DNA of 64,000 nt from an uncultured Eubacteriales bacterium (GCA_900545865.1 URAN01000008.1:9447-73446); one strand, 5' to 3'; counted from the stretch's first letter, positions 35,545 through 45,026 are shown. Program-made: numbers and translations. The notes: a model not told the origin generated them from the sequence alone.

Positions 35545-35985
35545 ATGTTAAAGAAACTTAAAAAGATTTTATGTCCGGCATTTGTACTTACGGCTCTTTC
35601 GGCTGTGAATGTATTTGCCGAGGGCGAAACACAGCAGGCGAATCCGCTTGCAATGGTGATGCAGTTTGTTCCGTTGGTTCTGATTTTTGTGGTGTTTTAC
35701 TTTTTGCTTATTCGTCCGCAAAAGAAAAAGGAAAAGGCTTTGAAAGATATGATTTCAAGTCTTAAAGTGGGCGACACCGTTGCGTCAATCGGCGGTATTC
35801 ACGGTAAGATTATCAGAATCAAAGACGATGTTTTCGTTCTTGAATCGGGTCTCGGTGCAAATAAATCTTACATCTCTCTTGACAGAAGCGCAATAAGCCG
35901 CCTTGTTAAAGAGGGCAAAAATAAGAACGTTGCGGATGAGGATGTTGCTCCCATTCCCGATGACGATTCATCAGCTGAGGAATAA
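35545..35985 (+). CDS. yajC: Preprotein translocase accessory subunit YajC
   Basis: This 146-residue protein has the YajC core: one transmembrane helix (about 36-54) followed by LIRPQKKKEK and GDTVASIGGIHGKI. YajC associates with SecDF at the translocon. Unusually, it begins with a second hydrophobic segment that looks like a signal peptide (about 8-27 ending near VFAEG), longer than the usual short N-terminus. ATG 35545 follows AGGAGG. No secD or secF is adjacent; it is a single gene ended by a terminator. Confidence 0.88.
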   Translation: MLKKLKKILCPAFVLTALSAVNVFAEGETQQANPLAMVMQFVPLVLIFVVFYFLLIRPQKKKEKALKDMISSLKVGDTVASIGGIHGKIIRIKDDVFVLESGLGANKSYISLDRSAISRLVKEGKNKNVADEDVAPIPDDDSSAEE

Positions 35986-36005
35986 AATAATTTTAATTTA
36001 AGCTC

Positions 36006-36042
36006 AAAAAAGACCGAAGTTCACGAAATTTCGGTCTTTTTT
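36006..36042 (+). terminator. Terminator of yajC
   Basis: A 13-bp stem (AAAAAAGACCGAA with TTCGGTCTTTTTT) and a T run. Confidence 0.85.
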
Positions 36043-36221
36043 TTGCGTGAAAAAAATTTTTTTAAAAAATTTTCAAAAAAGGTGTAACAAAATTCGTTTT
36101 AAAGTGTATATATATATGAATGGGTAAATCAGCTGAAAAATCAGGAGCAAAAACGAATGAGGATTTCGGCGGATAAATTTTTATAAAACCGTGACGAATA
36201 AATAATGTAAATTAATAAATC

Positions 36222-36257
36222 AAACCCCAACAACCGTTTTAAACGGCTGTCGGGGTT
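36222..36257. terminator. Terminator downstream of the minus-strand sugar operon
   Basis: An imperfect inverted repeat with AACCCC/GGGGTT outside and CCGTTT/AAACGG inside, followed by T runs, lies just after the aldo/keto reductase stop and can serve both directions. Confidence 0.65.
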
Positions 36258-36265
36258 GTTGCTTT

Positions 36266-37231
36266 TTAAAATTTCATAAGATAACCGCGCTCATCGGGGG
36301 TAAGACGCAGGTCTTTTGCCGACATGGAATCGGTCAGATATTCAATCTTTCTCGGTCCTATCTGGACAAATGTATTGACATTATCGTCACTCGTCAATGC
36401 CGAAAGCATAAGCGCCGAAATGCTTACATTTTTTTCTTTTGACATTTTTTTGAGCCTGTTATAAAGTTCAAGATTATGTGCGTTTAAGAATTCGTCCTTT
36501 ACCGCTTGGGGAATTTTGTCCTCACCGATGCTGTCGAGCATCGCAAAGAACCCCTTTGACTGTGACGAAAAGGCAAAAACGTTCAATGTGTCCGCCGCAT
36601 ATTTTTGATATTCGGCATCGTCCATTGTATAAATAAGCTTATCGACAAATTCGGAATTGGGTTTTCCGATGCTGTATTGAATCTGACCGGCGATAAACGG
36701 CTTTAAACCGTTTGACTTTGCATAATCGTTTGCCGCCCGTATCCTGTCATAGCCCCAGTTCGACACGGCAATATACTTTGCCTTGCCGGTATCGAGAATT
36801 TCGTTCATTATCTCGATAAGCCGCTCGGACGGAATGTTCGGGTCGTCTTTGTGCAGCCAGTATATATCGATATAATCGGTGTTGAGATTTATAAGGCTGT
36901 GTTCAAAATCGTCAAATATTTCATCTCTCGACAACCGTGAAATATCCATACTTTCAAGCCGCGGATGACCGCCCTTTGTCGAGATGATTATTTTATCGCG
37001 GTTTTTACGTGCGGTCAGCCATTTGCCGATGGTTTTTTCGCTTATACTCTTGCCCATATTCATCCAATCGGCATAAAAGCTTGCCGTATCTATGATATTT
37101 CCGCCCATATCGACAAATTTATCAAGCATCTCAAAGGATAAATCTTTGGACATTTGTGTTCCGAATCCGTCGGTTCCGAGAATGATTTTGCTTGCCTTTA
37201 AATCAGTGTGATTTATTGATGAGTATATCAT
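36266..37231 (-). CDS. Aldo/keto reductase
   Basis: This 321-residue NAD(P)H-dependent oxidoreductase has the AKR tetrad: Asp of DTASFY (near 49), its Tyr, Lys of ISTKGG (near 85) and His of YWLHKDD (near 125). The later NVFAFSSQSKGFF segment corresponds to the cofactor region. It is the last gene of a sugar catabolic operon and begins 17 bases after the alpha-galactosidase gene, so a sugar or aldehyde substrate is likely. The exact substrate is unknown. Confidence 0.85.
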   Translation of the reverse strand: MIYSSINHTDLKASKIILGTDGFGTQMSKDLSFEMLDKFVDMGGNIIDTASFYADWMNMGKSISEKTIGKWLTARKNRDKIIISTKGGHPRLESMDISRLSRDEIFDDFEHSLINLNTDYIDIYWLHKDDPNIPSERLIEIMNEILDTGKAKYIAVSNWGYDRIRAANDYAKSNGLKPFIAGQIQYSIGKPNSEFVDKLIYTMDDAEYQKYAADTLNVFAFSSQSKGFFAMLDSIGEDKIPQAVKDEFLNAHNLELYNRLKKMSKEKNVSISALMLSALTSDDNVNTFVQIGPRKIEYLTDSMSAKDLRLTPDERGYLMKF

Positions 37232-37247
37232 TTAAAAATTCCTCCTG

Positions 37248-39245
37248 TCAGACAGCCTTGATTATTGCCGCCGATTTTTTGTGTATGTGAACTTTGAGCG
37301 TATTCGCCGCAATTTCGGCATTTATGCCGAGGTCGGTCGGATAGACGCATTCCGCCGAGGTGTATTGCGCAAGAGGAACGGTTATATCCCTGTCCGTATC
37401 GCTCAAATTTTCTATACAGATATAAGAATGACCGATGCCCCTATATCCGCAGGCAACAACATCATCTTCAAAATTGACCGCACCGCACGGATAAAACGGA
37501 ATAAGATTCGGTATCTCATCTCTTGTCGATTTATAAAAATCGATTCCCTGTTTTAAAAGTTGGAATTGTTCATCGTTCAAAAGATGCGTTTCTCCCGAAA
37601 CGGCAGGCCTTTTGAACATTGCATTCACCGCATTGATTATTATTCCACCGTCGGTGTGACTTTGCATCGGCAAAACCCAAACCTGTGCTTGGCGCGGCAA
37701 GACAGCCGTTCCCGACATTGCGGCGATAGCCGCGGTCGGTTTATAATCGGTCGCGTCGGAGGTTGATTGTACGGAAAAGTGCGACAGGGTTTTATAATCC
37801 ATACGCATACCGCCGCTTGCACAGTTCTCAATAATCAAATTCGGATGCCGCGCATAAATGCCGTCAATCCAATCGAGATACGCCGCTTGGTGCTGCATAA
37901 GACCATCGCCAAAGCTGTCGCAAGCGATTTCCGTTCCCGAACCGCCGTCTATGTTATAATCAAACTTAAAATATTCTATGCCGAGTTCGTTTATAAGGCG
38001 GTCAACAACGCCGTCCAAAAAGTCTGTTACATATTTGCATCTGAAATCGAGCTGATACCTTCCGTGGTCGATTATGCGCTTTCCGTGGCGCATAAAAAAG
38101 CATTCGTCCGAAAAGCTGTCGAGAATGGGACAATTGATGCCGATACTTTCGGGTTCAAGCCATATACCGGGTTTCATTCCCTTTTTTCGGATATAGTCAA
38201 AAACCTCTTTTATTCCGTTCGGAAAGCGGCTTTCGCATACCTGCCATTCGCCGACCGTCTCCCACCATGTTCCGTCCGCGTACCAGCCTGCATCCATACA
38301 ATATATTTCCGCGCCGATTTTCGCCGCCGCATCAATAACGGGCAGCTCTTTTTCGGTTGTCGGGTCGGCGTTCAGACACATCATATAATCGTTAAATATA
38401 ACGGGCAAATCAATGTCCGAGGGACTTTGGTACGCAATTCCTCGGCGATATTTTGTCATTTCTTCGATTGCGCCGTCAATATCGGAGGAAAAAGCAACCG
38501 CGGCGGTAACGGTTGTGAACCGTTCGCCCGATTTAAGATTCTTCCACCAACGGTTTTCCTGTTCGGACGGACCTGATAATTTGAGATAGTTTACGTCTTT
38601 AATGTCGCTTATCTCAAAGTTCCATGAACCGTTATGCTCTATCTGCCAGAAAACACTCTCGTTTGAGTTTTGGATTATGCCCATCGGCATAAATTCTTTT
38701 GTTGACCATGTTCCCGTGTTCGATACGGATATTCGCTTTGACGAAAATTCGGTTATGCGGCTGTAGCCAAGCTCGCTCGGGGCATAGCCGCGCCATTCGA
38801 GTTCGCGGCACCACGCATTGTGACAGAGCCAAATGCGGTCAATGTCAAAGCCGTACATACAAAACGAGCTTGCGTATTCCAAACCGAGATCGTATGCTGA
38901 GATGTTTTTTATCTCGGCATAAGAGCGAACCGCGCTTGCATCGCCGAGAAATTTGTAATGCTGAATAACGCGGATTTTTTCGTTTTCGAGAATAAACGAA
39001 ATTTCGGAATCGCTTTCGGTATGCGAAACGTATTTGAGCGCGTCCGAAAGCTTGCTGCCCGTATGCTTTGCGCCGTGGTGGTCATCGGGGTTTTCGCCCG
39101 TTGCAAAGACCTCAACGGGAACAAAAAAGCGGTTTGGCTCGGTTTCCGTATTGTTTATGCCTATGTTTAAGACGTCAAGACGTCCGTCATCATCGATTAA
39201 AAATGATAAATATATCTTATTTTTATAAAAGTTCAGCTTTTTCAT
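37248..39245 (-). CDS. Alpha-galactosidase (GH36)
   Basis: This 665-residue glycoside hydrolase releases alpha-linked galactose from raffinose-type oligosaccharides or galactolipids. Motifs are CMDAGWYADGTWW near 312, KPGIWLEPE near 357, nucleophile Asp in FKFDYN near 430 and the NCASGGMRMDY segment near 479, all typical of GH36. No signal peptide is seen, so it acts in the cytoplasm. ATG 39245 is preferred because GGAG lies six bases upstream; an ATG four codons earlier falls inside a repeat. It is the fifth gene of the operon. Confidence 0.88.
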   Translation of the reverse strand: MKKLNFYKNKIYLSFLIDDDGRLDVLNIGINNTETEPNRFFVPVEVFATGENPDDHHGAKHTGSKLSDALKYVSHTESDSEISFILENEKIRVIQHYKFLGDASAVRSYAEIKNISAYDLGLEYASSFCMYGFDIDRIWLCHNAWCRELEWRGYAPSELGYSRITEFSSKRISVSNTGTWSTKEFMPMGIIQNSNESVFWQIEHNGSWNFEISDIKDVNYLKLSGPSEQENRWWKNLKSGERFTTVTAAVAFSSDIDGAIEEMTKYRRGIAYQSPSDIDLPVIFNDYMMCLNADPTTEKELPVIDAAAKIGAEIYCMDAGWYADGTWWETVGEWQVCESRFPNGIKEVFDYIRKKGMKPGIWLEPESIGINCPILDSFSDECFFMRHGKRIIDHGRYQLDFRCKYVTDFLDGVVDRLINELGIEYFKFDYNIDGGSGTEIACDSFGDGLMQHQAAYLDWIDGIYARHPNLIIENCASGGMRMDYKTLSHFSVQSTSDATDYKPTAAIAAMSGTAVLPRQAQVWVLPMQSHTDGGIIINAVNAMFKRPAVSGETHLLNDEQFQLLKQGIDFYKSTRDEIPNLIPFYPCGAVNFEDDVVACGYRGIGHSYICIENLSDTDRDITVPLAQYTSAECVYPTDLGINAEIAANTLKVHIHKKSAAIIKAV

Positions 39246-39255
39246 AAAAGTCTCC

Positions 39256-39296
39256 ATTCTGCCGGAGGCATAACGTGAAAGGAACTTTCACGTTAT
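39256..39296 (-). repeat. 41-bp palindromic repeat, copy 1 (minus strand)
   Basis: The minus strand reads ATAACGTGAAAG-TTC-CTTTCACGTTAT followed by GCCTCCGGCAGAAT. The same 41 bases, with one substitution, occur on the plus strand at 63875-63915. The hairpin lies between the aldolase and alpha-galactosidase genes, where it could lower read-through or protect the RNA. Confidence 0.75.
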
Positions 39297-39308
39297 GTGT
39301 CCTTTATA

Positions 39309-40142
39309 TTATTTAAGTCCGCCAAAGACCGTTATTGCCGCCTTAACGTTCTCTTTCATACCGATTTCCGCCGCAGCAGCTATATCGTGGAAGAACGTTC
39401 TGTCCGTCATTTTTTCAACGGCTTCGCCGCCTGCCTTTGCCATATAGGTATAATAATTAATCTTGCGAACGCCGCACTCGATTACCTTTTTATAATCCTC
39501 TTCGGATACGCCGCTGCCGCCGTGCATAACTATGGGAACGTCAATCATCGATTTAATTTTCGCAACCCTGTCAAAATCAAGCTTAGGCTCTTTGAGATAA
39601 ATCCCGTGAGCTGTGCCGAATGCGCACGCAAGCGCGTCAATGCCGGTATCGTTCACAAATTTAAGCGCAAGGTTGGGGTCGGTATATATACTCTCGCCGC
39701 CGCCTTCACCGGCTTCTCTCGCGCCCATGCTGCCGACCTCTGCCTCAACGGAAACGTTTTCGCGCTCGGCAATTTCCTTTATGATACAGGTGTTGGCGCG
39801 GTTTATTTCAAGGTCGCATTCCGAACCGTCATACATAACCGAGGTAAAGCCGAGGTCGATTCCGCGCTTTACATAATCTATGTCCGTGCCGTGGTCTAAG
39901 TGAACGCACACCGGCACGCTTGCCTTGTCCGCCATAAATTGCATCAGCGGCGCGATTTCGTCCATTTTACAAAGTCCCATTTCTTCGTGAACCTGTGCGT
40001 GCATAATGATTACCGGTTGGTTGAGTTCTTCCGCCGCGCCTATTACCGCGCGAAGGCTTTCGAAATTCGGCGTATTGAACGAGCCTATGGCACATTCCTT
40101 TGCCTCTGCAATTTTAAGTATGTTTTTTAAGTTTACAAGCAT
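39309..40142 (-). CDS. Class II ketose-bisphosphate aldolase
   Basis: This 277-residue zinc aldolase belongs to the fructose/tagatose-bisphosphate group. HLDHGTD near 82 carries metal and catalytic residues, SVMYDGS near 102 and HGGSG near 208 bind metal and phosphate. It cleaves a phosphorylated ketose to a triose phosphate and an aldehyde. With isomerase and kinase upstream it completes an isomerase-kinase-aldolase route. Its start overlaps the stop of the DUF4432 gene by ten bases, indicating translational coupling. Confidence 0.88.
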   Translation of the reverse strand: MLVNLKNILKIAEAKECAIGSFNTPNFESLRAVIGAAEELNQPVIIMHAQVHEEMGLCKMDEIAPLMQFMADKASVPVCVHLDHGTDIDYVKRGIDLGFTSVMYDGSECDLEINRANTCIIKEIAERENVSVEAEVGSMGAREAGEGGGESIYTDPNLALKFVNDTGIDALACAFGTAHGIYLKEPKLDFDRVAKIKSMIDVPIVMHGGSGVSEEDYKKVIECGVRKINYYTYMAKAGGEAVEKMTDRTFFHDIAAAAEIGMKENVKAAITVFGGLK

Positions 40143-41134
40143 TGTATATCCTCCGTATTTTGTGTGAATTTTATTTCTAAATGTGTTTTGTATTCCTCGT
40201 TCGGGTCAATAAATTTTAAGATTCCGTCGCGGCGGTTTATATCCCTGCCGTCGGGGGTACAGTTACCGGGTTCCAAACCCAAAACGTACTCGCCCTCGCC
40301 CATCATCTTCCATTGAGTGAAACAGTCAAGAGTCGTTTTGTCAAAGCTGAGGGTAAGACCGCGTTCGATGTCGGGGTTAAAGATTCCGACCGCCGCCGTA
40401 TTGTCTTTTGCCTTTACGTCATAATAATAACAGCGTTCTTCATAGCCGCTCTGCGGCTTTTCCATAACAAGGCTGTTTTCTATATCCTCTTGCGCATGGG
40501 CATTTCTTGCCCTTACGAACGTATGCGGAATATTGACAACCGCGTTTTCACTGAGCAGGGGATAACCCATATTCATATGATATAAAAGCATACACGGCGC
40601 GGTTTCGCCGCCGATATTTTTAACCGTGTCGTCAATCTTTATCAGGTTTTCCGATTTTGAAATTGTGTATGTGCGGCACAGTAAAAGTTTGCGGTTAAAA
40701 ATTGCCGCGTCACGAACCGTTGCCGAAATTTTTATCTCGTTTTCGTCCTCGGTATAATAATAGTTTTCACTCGGGGTATTTGATATTGTACCGTGAAGCG
40801 GCAGAGCCTCGCCCTCGTCAACACAGGGACTTCCGACCGCGGTCAAACCGCAGGTTGTTAAAAATCCCGCGGTAAAGGATTTTAAAAATCCCGTACCGTC
40901 TTTGTCATAAAATTGCGGTGCAACATAGCCGCAGGGCGAAAAATATCCGATATTAAAACCGAGGTATTCAACGCGCGAAATATCCATTGCTCGGTCAGCG
41001 GAAAATGTGAGATTCAGACCCTTTCCGTTCCTGACGTTCAAAAGTGTCATTCCCTTACCCTTGCTGCGTGTGAGAATGCTCTCTTCCACACCGCAGATTT
41101 GCGAGTTGTGACCTATGTATGAATTTTGATTCAT
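40133..41134 (-). CDS. Aldose 1-epimerase family protein (DUF4432)
   Basis: This 333-residue beta-sandwich protein is related to galactose mutarotase, in the DUF4432 subgroup, with DRAMDISRVEY near 45, HGTISNTPSENYYY near 113 and LEPGNCTPDGR near 301. It probably interconverts anomers of the sugar used by the operon. The start ATG 41134 is chosen because AGGAGGGC precedes it closely; the upstream extension of the frame has no ribosome site and overlaps the kinase gene. It sits 16 bases after the kinase stop. Confidence 0.8.
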   Translation of the reverse strand: MNQNSYIGHNSQICGVEESILTRSKGKGMTLLNVRNGKGLNLTFSADRAMDISRVEYLGFNIGYFSPCGYVAPQFYDKDGTGFLKSFTAGFLTTCGLTAVGSPCVDEGEALPLHGTISNTPSENYYYTEDENEIKISATVRDAAIFNRKLLLCRTYTISKSENLIKIDDTVKNIGGETAPCMLLYHMNMGYPLLSENAVVNIPHTFVRARNAHAQEDIENSLVMEKPQSGYEERCYYYDVKAKDNTAAVGIFNPDIERGLTLSFDKTTLDCFTQWKMMGEGEYVLGLEPGNCTPDGRDINRRDGILKFIDPNEEYKTHLEIKFTQNTEDIQCL

Positions 41135-41150
41135 TTTCAATAGCCCTCCT

Positions 41151-42587
41151 TTATGATAAGATTTGTTTTGAAAATCCATAGATTTTCTTGTATTTTTCAA
41201 GCTGTTCCGAATAGAATTTATGCTTATCCGGGTTCGGATAAACCGTCTTTTTGTTATGGGTAAGCCGCATATCTTTATCAAATACCCCGATTGCCAAGCC
41301 GCCGAGATATGCCGTTCCTGCCGCGCCGACCTCTTCGGTGTCAAGGGCGGCAACGGGTGTGTTCAAAACATCCGCCTTGATTTGCAGCCATATATCCGAC
41401 CGCGCGCCGCCGCCCGTGGCAATCAGCATTTGAGGCTTTTCGGCATAGCGTTTGAGGATTTCGAGGTTGACGGCGATTTCATATGCCGTGCCTTCCATAA
41501 GAGCCTTGTATATATCCGATTTTGTATGCTCAAATGTAAGCCCGATGATTGCCGCTTTTGAATCCGTATCCATATACGGCGTTGCCGCACCGGCAAAGTG
41601 CGGCATTATCAACAGGTCGGTCGGTGCGTCTTTTACCGTTTTGTCAAGCTCGGAATATGACATATCCGAAAAGTTATCGCGAAACCATTTTAGGGTTGCG
41701 CCGCCGGCATATGACAAAACATAACACGCGTATTTTCCGTTTATGTGCGGCGCAAACGAAAATCCGCAGTCAAACAGCGAAAAGTCGTTCGGAACATCGT
41801 CCGTCACAACGGGAACACATTCGACCGTTCCCGTGCCGTCCATTACTTCGCCGCAGCCGAACACGTTCGCGCCCGTCATTGCCGCAATCTGGTCATGACA
41901 GCCCGAAACGATTTTGAGATTCGGGTTCAGCGACAGCTCTGCGGCAAGGGCGGGTTTGATTTTATCCGCCGCCGTCCCCGACGGTACGGGGGTCGAGAGC
42001 ATATTTTTGTCAATGCCGCAATATTCGAGAATTTCGTCCGACCAGCACTTGTTTTTTATGTCAAAACAGGTCGTTCGTGCGGCGAGCGAGTAATCGATTT
42101 GAGCAACGCCGCATAGCATATAGACGATATAATCCTGCATAAGCAAGATTCGCTTTGCCGCCGCAAAACCGTTTGGCATATTGTTTTTTATCCACATTAT
42201 TTTCGGCAGGGAATACATCTCGTGCGGTTTTGCACCGGTGAGATACGCAAGCTTTTCCTTGCCGAACTGTTCTGAAATATCTTTGCATTCGTCCTTGCCG
42301 CGCGGGTCGGTATAGAGCATTGACGGTGCGCACGGCTTGTCATCAGCATCGAGCATAACAAAGGTTTCGCCAAAGCTCGTTACGGCAATTGCCGCAAGGT
42401 CGTATATGTTCAATCGTGCAATGACCTTTTTTGCACAATCAAAAATTTCCGTTGGGTCAATTTCGTGCAGACCGCCGCTGCGGCTTACATCATATTCGGT
42501 ATATTCGCATTTGACGAATTTACCGTTTTCATCATAAACGGCAATTTTACAGCCGCTTGTTCCTATGTCAAGACCGCCGATATACAT
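41151..42587 (-). CDS. FGGY-family carbohydrate kinase, xylulokinase-like
   Basis: This 478-residue sugar kinase has the N-terminal phosphate loop GLDIGTSGCK (near 4), DGTGTVE near 255 and ATGGGARSD near 391, the ATP-binding signature of FGGY kinases. Substrates in this family include xylulose, fuculose and rhamnulose. It follows the isomerase by 11 bases and therefore likely phosphorylates the ketose made by that enzyme. The specific sugar cannot be read with confidence. Confidence 0.88.
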   Translation of the reverse strand: MYIGGLDIGTSGCKIAVYDENGKFVKCEYTEYDVSRSGGLHEIDPTEIFDCAKKVIARLNIYDLAAIAVTSFGETFVMLDADDKPCAPSMLYTDPRGKDECKDISEQFGKEKLAYLTGAKPHEMYSLPKIMWIKNNMPNGFAAAKRILLMQDYIVYMLCGVAQIDYSLAARTTCFDIKNKCWSDEILEYCGIDKNMLSTPVPSGTAADKIKPALAAELSLNPNLKIVSGCHDQIAAMTGANVFGCGEVMDGTGTVECVPVVTDDVPNDFSLFDCGFSFAPHINGKYACYVLSYAGGATLKWFRDNFSDMSYSELDKTVKDAPTDLLIMPHFAGAATPYMDTDSKAAIIGLTFEHTKSDIYKALMEGTAYEIAVNLEILKRYAEKPQMLIATGGGARSDIWLQIKADVLNTPVAALDTEEVGAAGTAYLGGLAIGVFDKDMRLTHNKKTVYPNPDKHKFYSEQLEKYKKIYGFSKQILS

Positions 42588-42598
42588 TGCACACCCTC

Positions 42599-44005
42599 CT
42601 ATAACTCAATCATATCATATCCGAGGTATGTTGTAAACGCTTCGCGCAAAATATCGGTCATATCGCCTTTTCCGACAGCGGTGTGATGTCGGAAACCGTT
42701 CTTTGCCAAAACGATAAGCTTACGCTGAAGGTCATCGATTTTTGCAACGCCGCCGCAGCCGAAAAATTCGGGTTCTATCGGCTCGCTTGTGAACTCGCCT
42801 TTGTCAACATAGAACGTGAGCTTTCCGTCCTCGGTTTTACAGTTGGAGTATGTCATATCAAACGCGGCAATCCTGCCTTCGTTGCTGCCCCAGCCGCATC
42901 CGGGACAGCCTTTTGCAAACATCTTATGGTCGGTGACTTTGCCCTTTCCGTCCATAAGGCTTTGCGCAACCGGACCACAGTGGAAGAGGATGACTTTGTT
43001 CGGGTCATCGCCATAGTTATTGTTCCAGTCAAGACAGGCGGTTGGTGTCTGTGATGCCAAAAGCATCGAATACATATTGATTGCCGAACACAGGTCTATT
43101 TCACAAGACGCGACTATTCCGCGGTCGTTGAGTTCACTGAGCAATACACAGGGTGCAACGCCGAGAACGGTTTGCATTTCTTCCCAACAGCGCAGAGTTA
43201 TGCAATCGAGATGATATTCGCGCATCATATCATCAATGGCAACGGATACCTTTGCCAAAGTTTCGGTCTTGTCTTTGGGAACGCTTGAAAAATCGGTATA
43301 ACCGATAAGCTTTTCGATTTTTGCCTTAACGGCGTCACTGTTACCGTCCATCTTTTCCACGCGATAAAACAGCTCGGATAAGTCATATGTATCACAGGTG
43401 ATTCCGTATTTCTGAAGGGTGATTTCGTCATAACGAACGGTTTTAAATTTGGTTGTTCTCGCGCCGATAACGCCTATGGTAAAGCGTTTCATACCGTTTA
43501 CAACGCGGCATACCGCGGCAAAATCCGAAAGATTTTTTGCGAATGCGTCCGTGTTCGGATGCACAACGTGCGGCGGCATTATTGTAAAGGGTATCTTGTA
43601 TTGATGAAAGACGTCACAGATTGAGAACTTTCCGCAATACGAGTCGCGGCGGTGGTCAAAATCCATTTTGCCGATTTCATCGGGGTAAGCCTGAATAAAA
43701 ATAGGCACGCCGCAGTCGCGAACGGCGGCAACGGCTCCGTTTTCATCACTGAAATTCGGAAGCGACATAATAAGTCCGTCATATTCGCCGATATGTTCGC
43801 CGAGCCATTCGGCGTATTTTAAGCCTTCATCCTTGGTTTCGACCGCGCCGTAACGCGTCATATCCGACGGCGGCATAAGATAGTCAAAACCTGCCTTTTC
43901 CACTGCGGCAGCAACCTCATCGCGTGCCGATGCAATCAATGATGCAGGGAAAAATCCTCTGTTTCCGAAATACAATGCAAATGTTTGTTTCTTGTTTTGT
44001 TTCAT
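42599..44005 (-). CDS. L-fucose/L-arabinose isomerase family protein
   Basis: This 468-residue protein is related to the fucose/arabinose isomerase superfamily. It has an N-terminal GNRGFFPASLI start, a central ITLRCWEEMQ segment, LLSELNDRGIVASCEIDL and a C-terminal domain with CGGVA and HHTAVGKGD, where the His residues resemble metal and substrate ligands. It would convert an aldose to a ketose and is the first gene of the operon, facing the PocR-AraC regulator. The exact sugar is uncertain; fucose-like or galactose-derived sugars would fit the alpha-galactosidase downstream. Confidence 0.78.
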   Translation of the reverse strand: MKQNKKQTFALYFGNRGFFPASLIASARDEVAAAVEKAGFDYLMPPSDMTRYGAVETKDEGLKYAEWLGEHIGEYDGLIMSLPNFSDENGAVAAVRDCGVPIFIQAYPDEIGKMDFDHRRDSYCGKFSICDVFHQYKIPFTIMPPHVVHPNTDAFAKNLSDFAAVCRVVNGMKRFTIGVIGARTTKFKTVRYDEITLQKYGITCDTYDLSELFYRVEKMDGNSDAVKAKIEKLIGYTDFSSVPKDKTETLAKVSVAIDDMMREYHLDCITLRCWEEMQTVLGVAPCVLLSELNDRGIVASCEIDLCSAINMYSMLLASQTPTACLDWNNNYGDDPNKVILFHCGPVAQSLMDGKGKVTDHKMFAKGCPGCGWGSNEGRIAAFDMTYSNCKTEDGKLTFYVDKGEFTSEPIEPEFFGCGGVAKIDDLQRKLIVLAKNGFRHHTAVGKGDMTDILREAFTTYLGYDMIEL

Positions 44006-44050
44006 AAATAAATCCGTCCTTTCGGGATAAAAATTTTTTTATCTTTTTAC

Positions 44051-44078
44051 TTGATTATATCAAAGTTTATGGTATAAT
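44051..44078 (+). promoter_or_regulatory. Promoter of the PocR-AraC regulator
   Basis: TTGATT (44051-44056) and TATAAT (44073-44078) with a 16-base spacer in the 126-base divergent gap. The operon promoter must lie on the opposite strand of the same gap. Confidence 0.5.
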
Positions 44079-44131
44079 TATAGTTAATTTTATTTATAAA
44101 ATTGTAAATTTGTCCACGGGAGCGGATTAAA

Positions 44132-44950
44132 GTGAGTTTAAAGCTAAATTTTCAAGAAATCAGAAATATTTTCGAGCTGTTTTATACAATGTCGGGGATA
44201 AGAATAGTCTTGTTTGACGCCGATTATAACGAGGTCTTGGCATACCCCGAGAATAAGTGTCGGTTTTGTTCGCTTATGCACTCTGAAAAAGAGTTGTCGC
44301 AAAAATGCAGAGAGAGTGACCTTGCGGCATTCGGCGAGTGCAAAAAGTCGGACAAAATTTATATTTATAAGTGTCATGCCGGGCTTGTTGAGGCAACAAT
44401 ACCCCTTAAAGACAACAACAAGATAATAGGATATATGATGTTCGGACAGATTACCGATTTAAAGGATAAATCCGCGCTCGGGGAGTTTGTCGGCGAGATA
44501 AATCACCGTTACGGTCTTGAATGTACGCCGAAAGGAATCAGGTACAGGAACGAAAAACAGATAGCCGCGGCGGCAAAGCTGCTTGAAATATGTATGGATT
44601 ATATTATGTTAAAGGATATGATTGTTCCCGATAACAACAGGATAACACGGCTCGCCAGAGAGTATATCGCGGACAATTTGTGTTCTGATATTAAGATTGG
44701 CGATGTGTGCGAATATGCCGATACTTGTCGGACAAAGCTGTATAATGCGTTCGCCGATGATTGCGGAGTGGGAATCGCCGAGTATATAAGGCACGAGCGG
44801 CTCAAACTTGCGTATTCGCTTTTAAAATCGGGGGAATTTACGGTTGCCGAAGTATCGGAAAAATCGGGTTTTTCGGATTATAATTATTTCAGCCGAATAT
44901 TCAAGCGCCGATACGGAATTTCGCCGTACAAGATTTTTAAAACGGAATAA
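44132..44950 (+). CDS. AraC-family regulator with PocR sensory domain
   Basis: This 272-residue protein has an N-terminal PocR domain (about 5-150; cysteine-rich CRFCSLMHSEKELSQKC, then HAGLVEATIPL and GYMMFGQI) and a C-terminal AraC double HTH (about 170-270, YIRHERLKLAYSLLK, SGFSDYNYFSRIFKRRYG). PocR domains bind small molecules such as diols or sugars. GTG 44132 follows GGGAGCGG. Its divergence from the isomerase-kinase-aldolase operon makes it the probable substrate-responsive activator of that operon. Confidence 0.87.
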   Translation: MSLKLNFQEIRNIFELFYTMSGIRIVLFDADYNEVLAYPENKCRFCSLMHSEKELSQKCRESDLAAFGECKKSDKIYIYKCHAGLVEATIPLKDNNKIIGYMMFGQITDLKDKSALGEFVGEINHRYGLECTPKGIRYRNEKQIAAAAKLLEICMDYIMLKDMIVPDNNRITRLAREYIADNLCSDIKIGDVCEYADTCRTKLYNAFADDCGVGIAEYIRHERLKLAYSLLKSGEFTVAEVSEKSGFSDYNYFSRIFKRRYGISPYKIFKTE

Positions 44951-44992
44951 TAAGCGCGACATCAAACCATACGGAAAGGATAACCGTAAATC

Positions 44993-45020
44993 CTGTAAGG
45001 GATGGTGTCCCCGACATCCC
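44993..45020. repeat. Dispersed palindromic intergenic repeat, copy 2
   Basis: CCTGTAAGGGATGGTGTCC-CCGACATCCC followed by GAACACAAAAG aligns with the element at 18073-18099, with changes on both arms that partly preserve pairing. Confidence 0.45.
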
Positions 45021-45026
45021 GAACAC

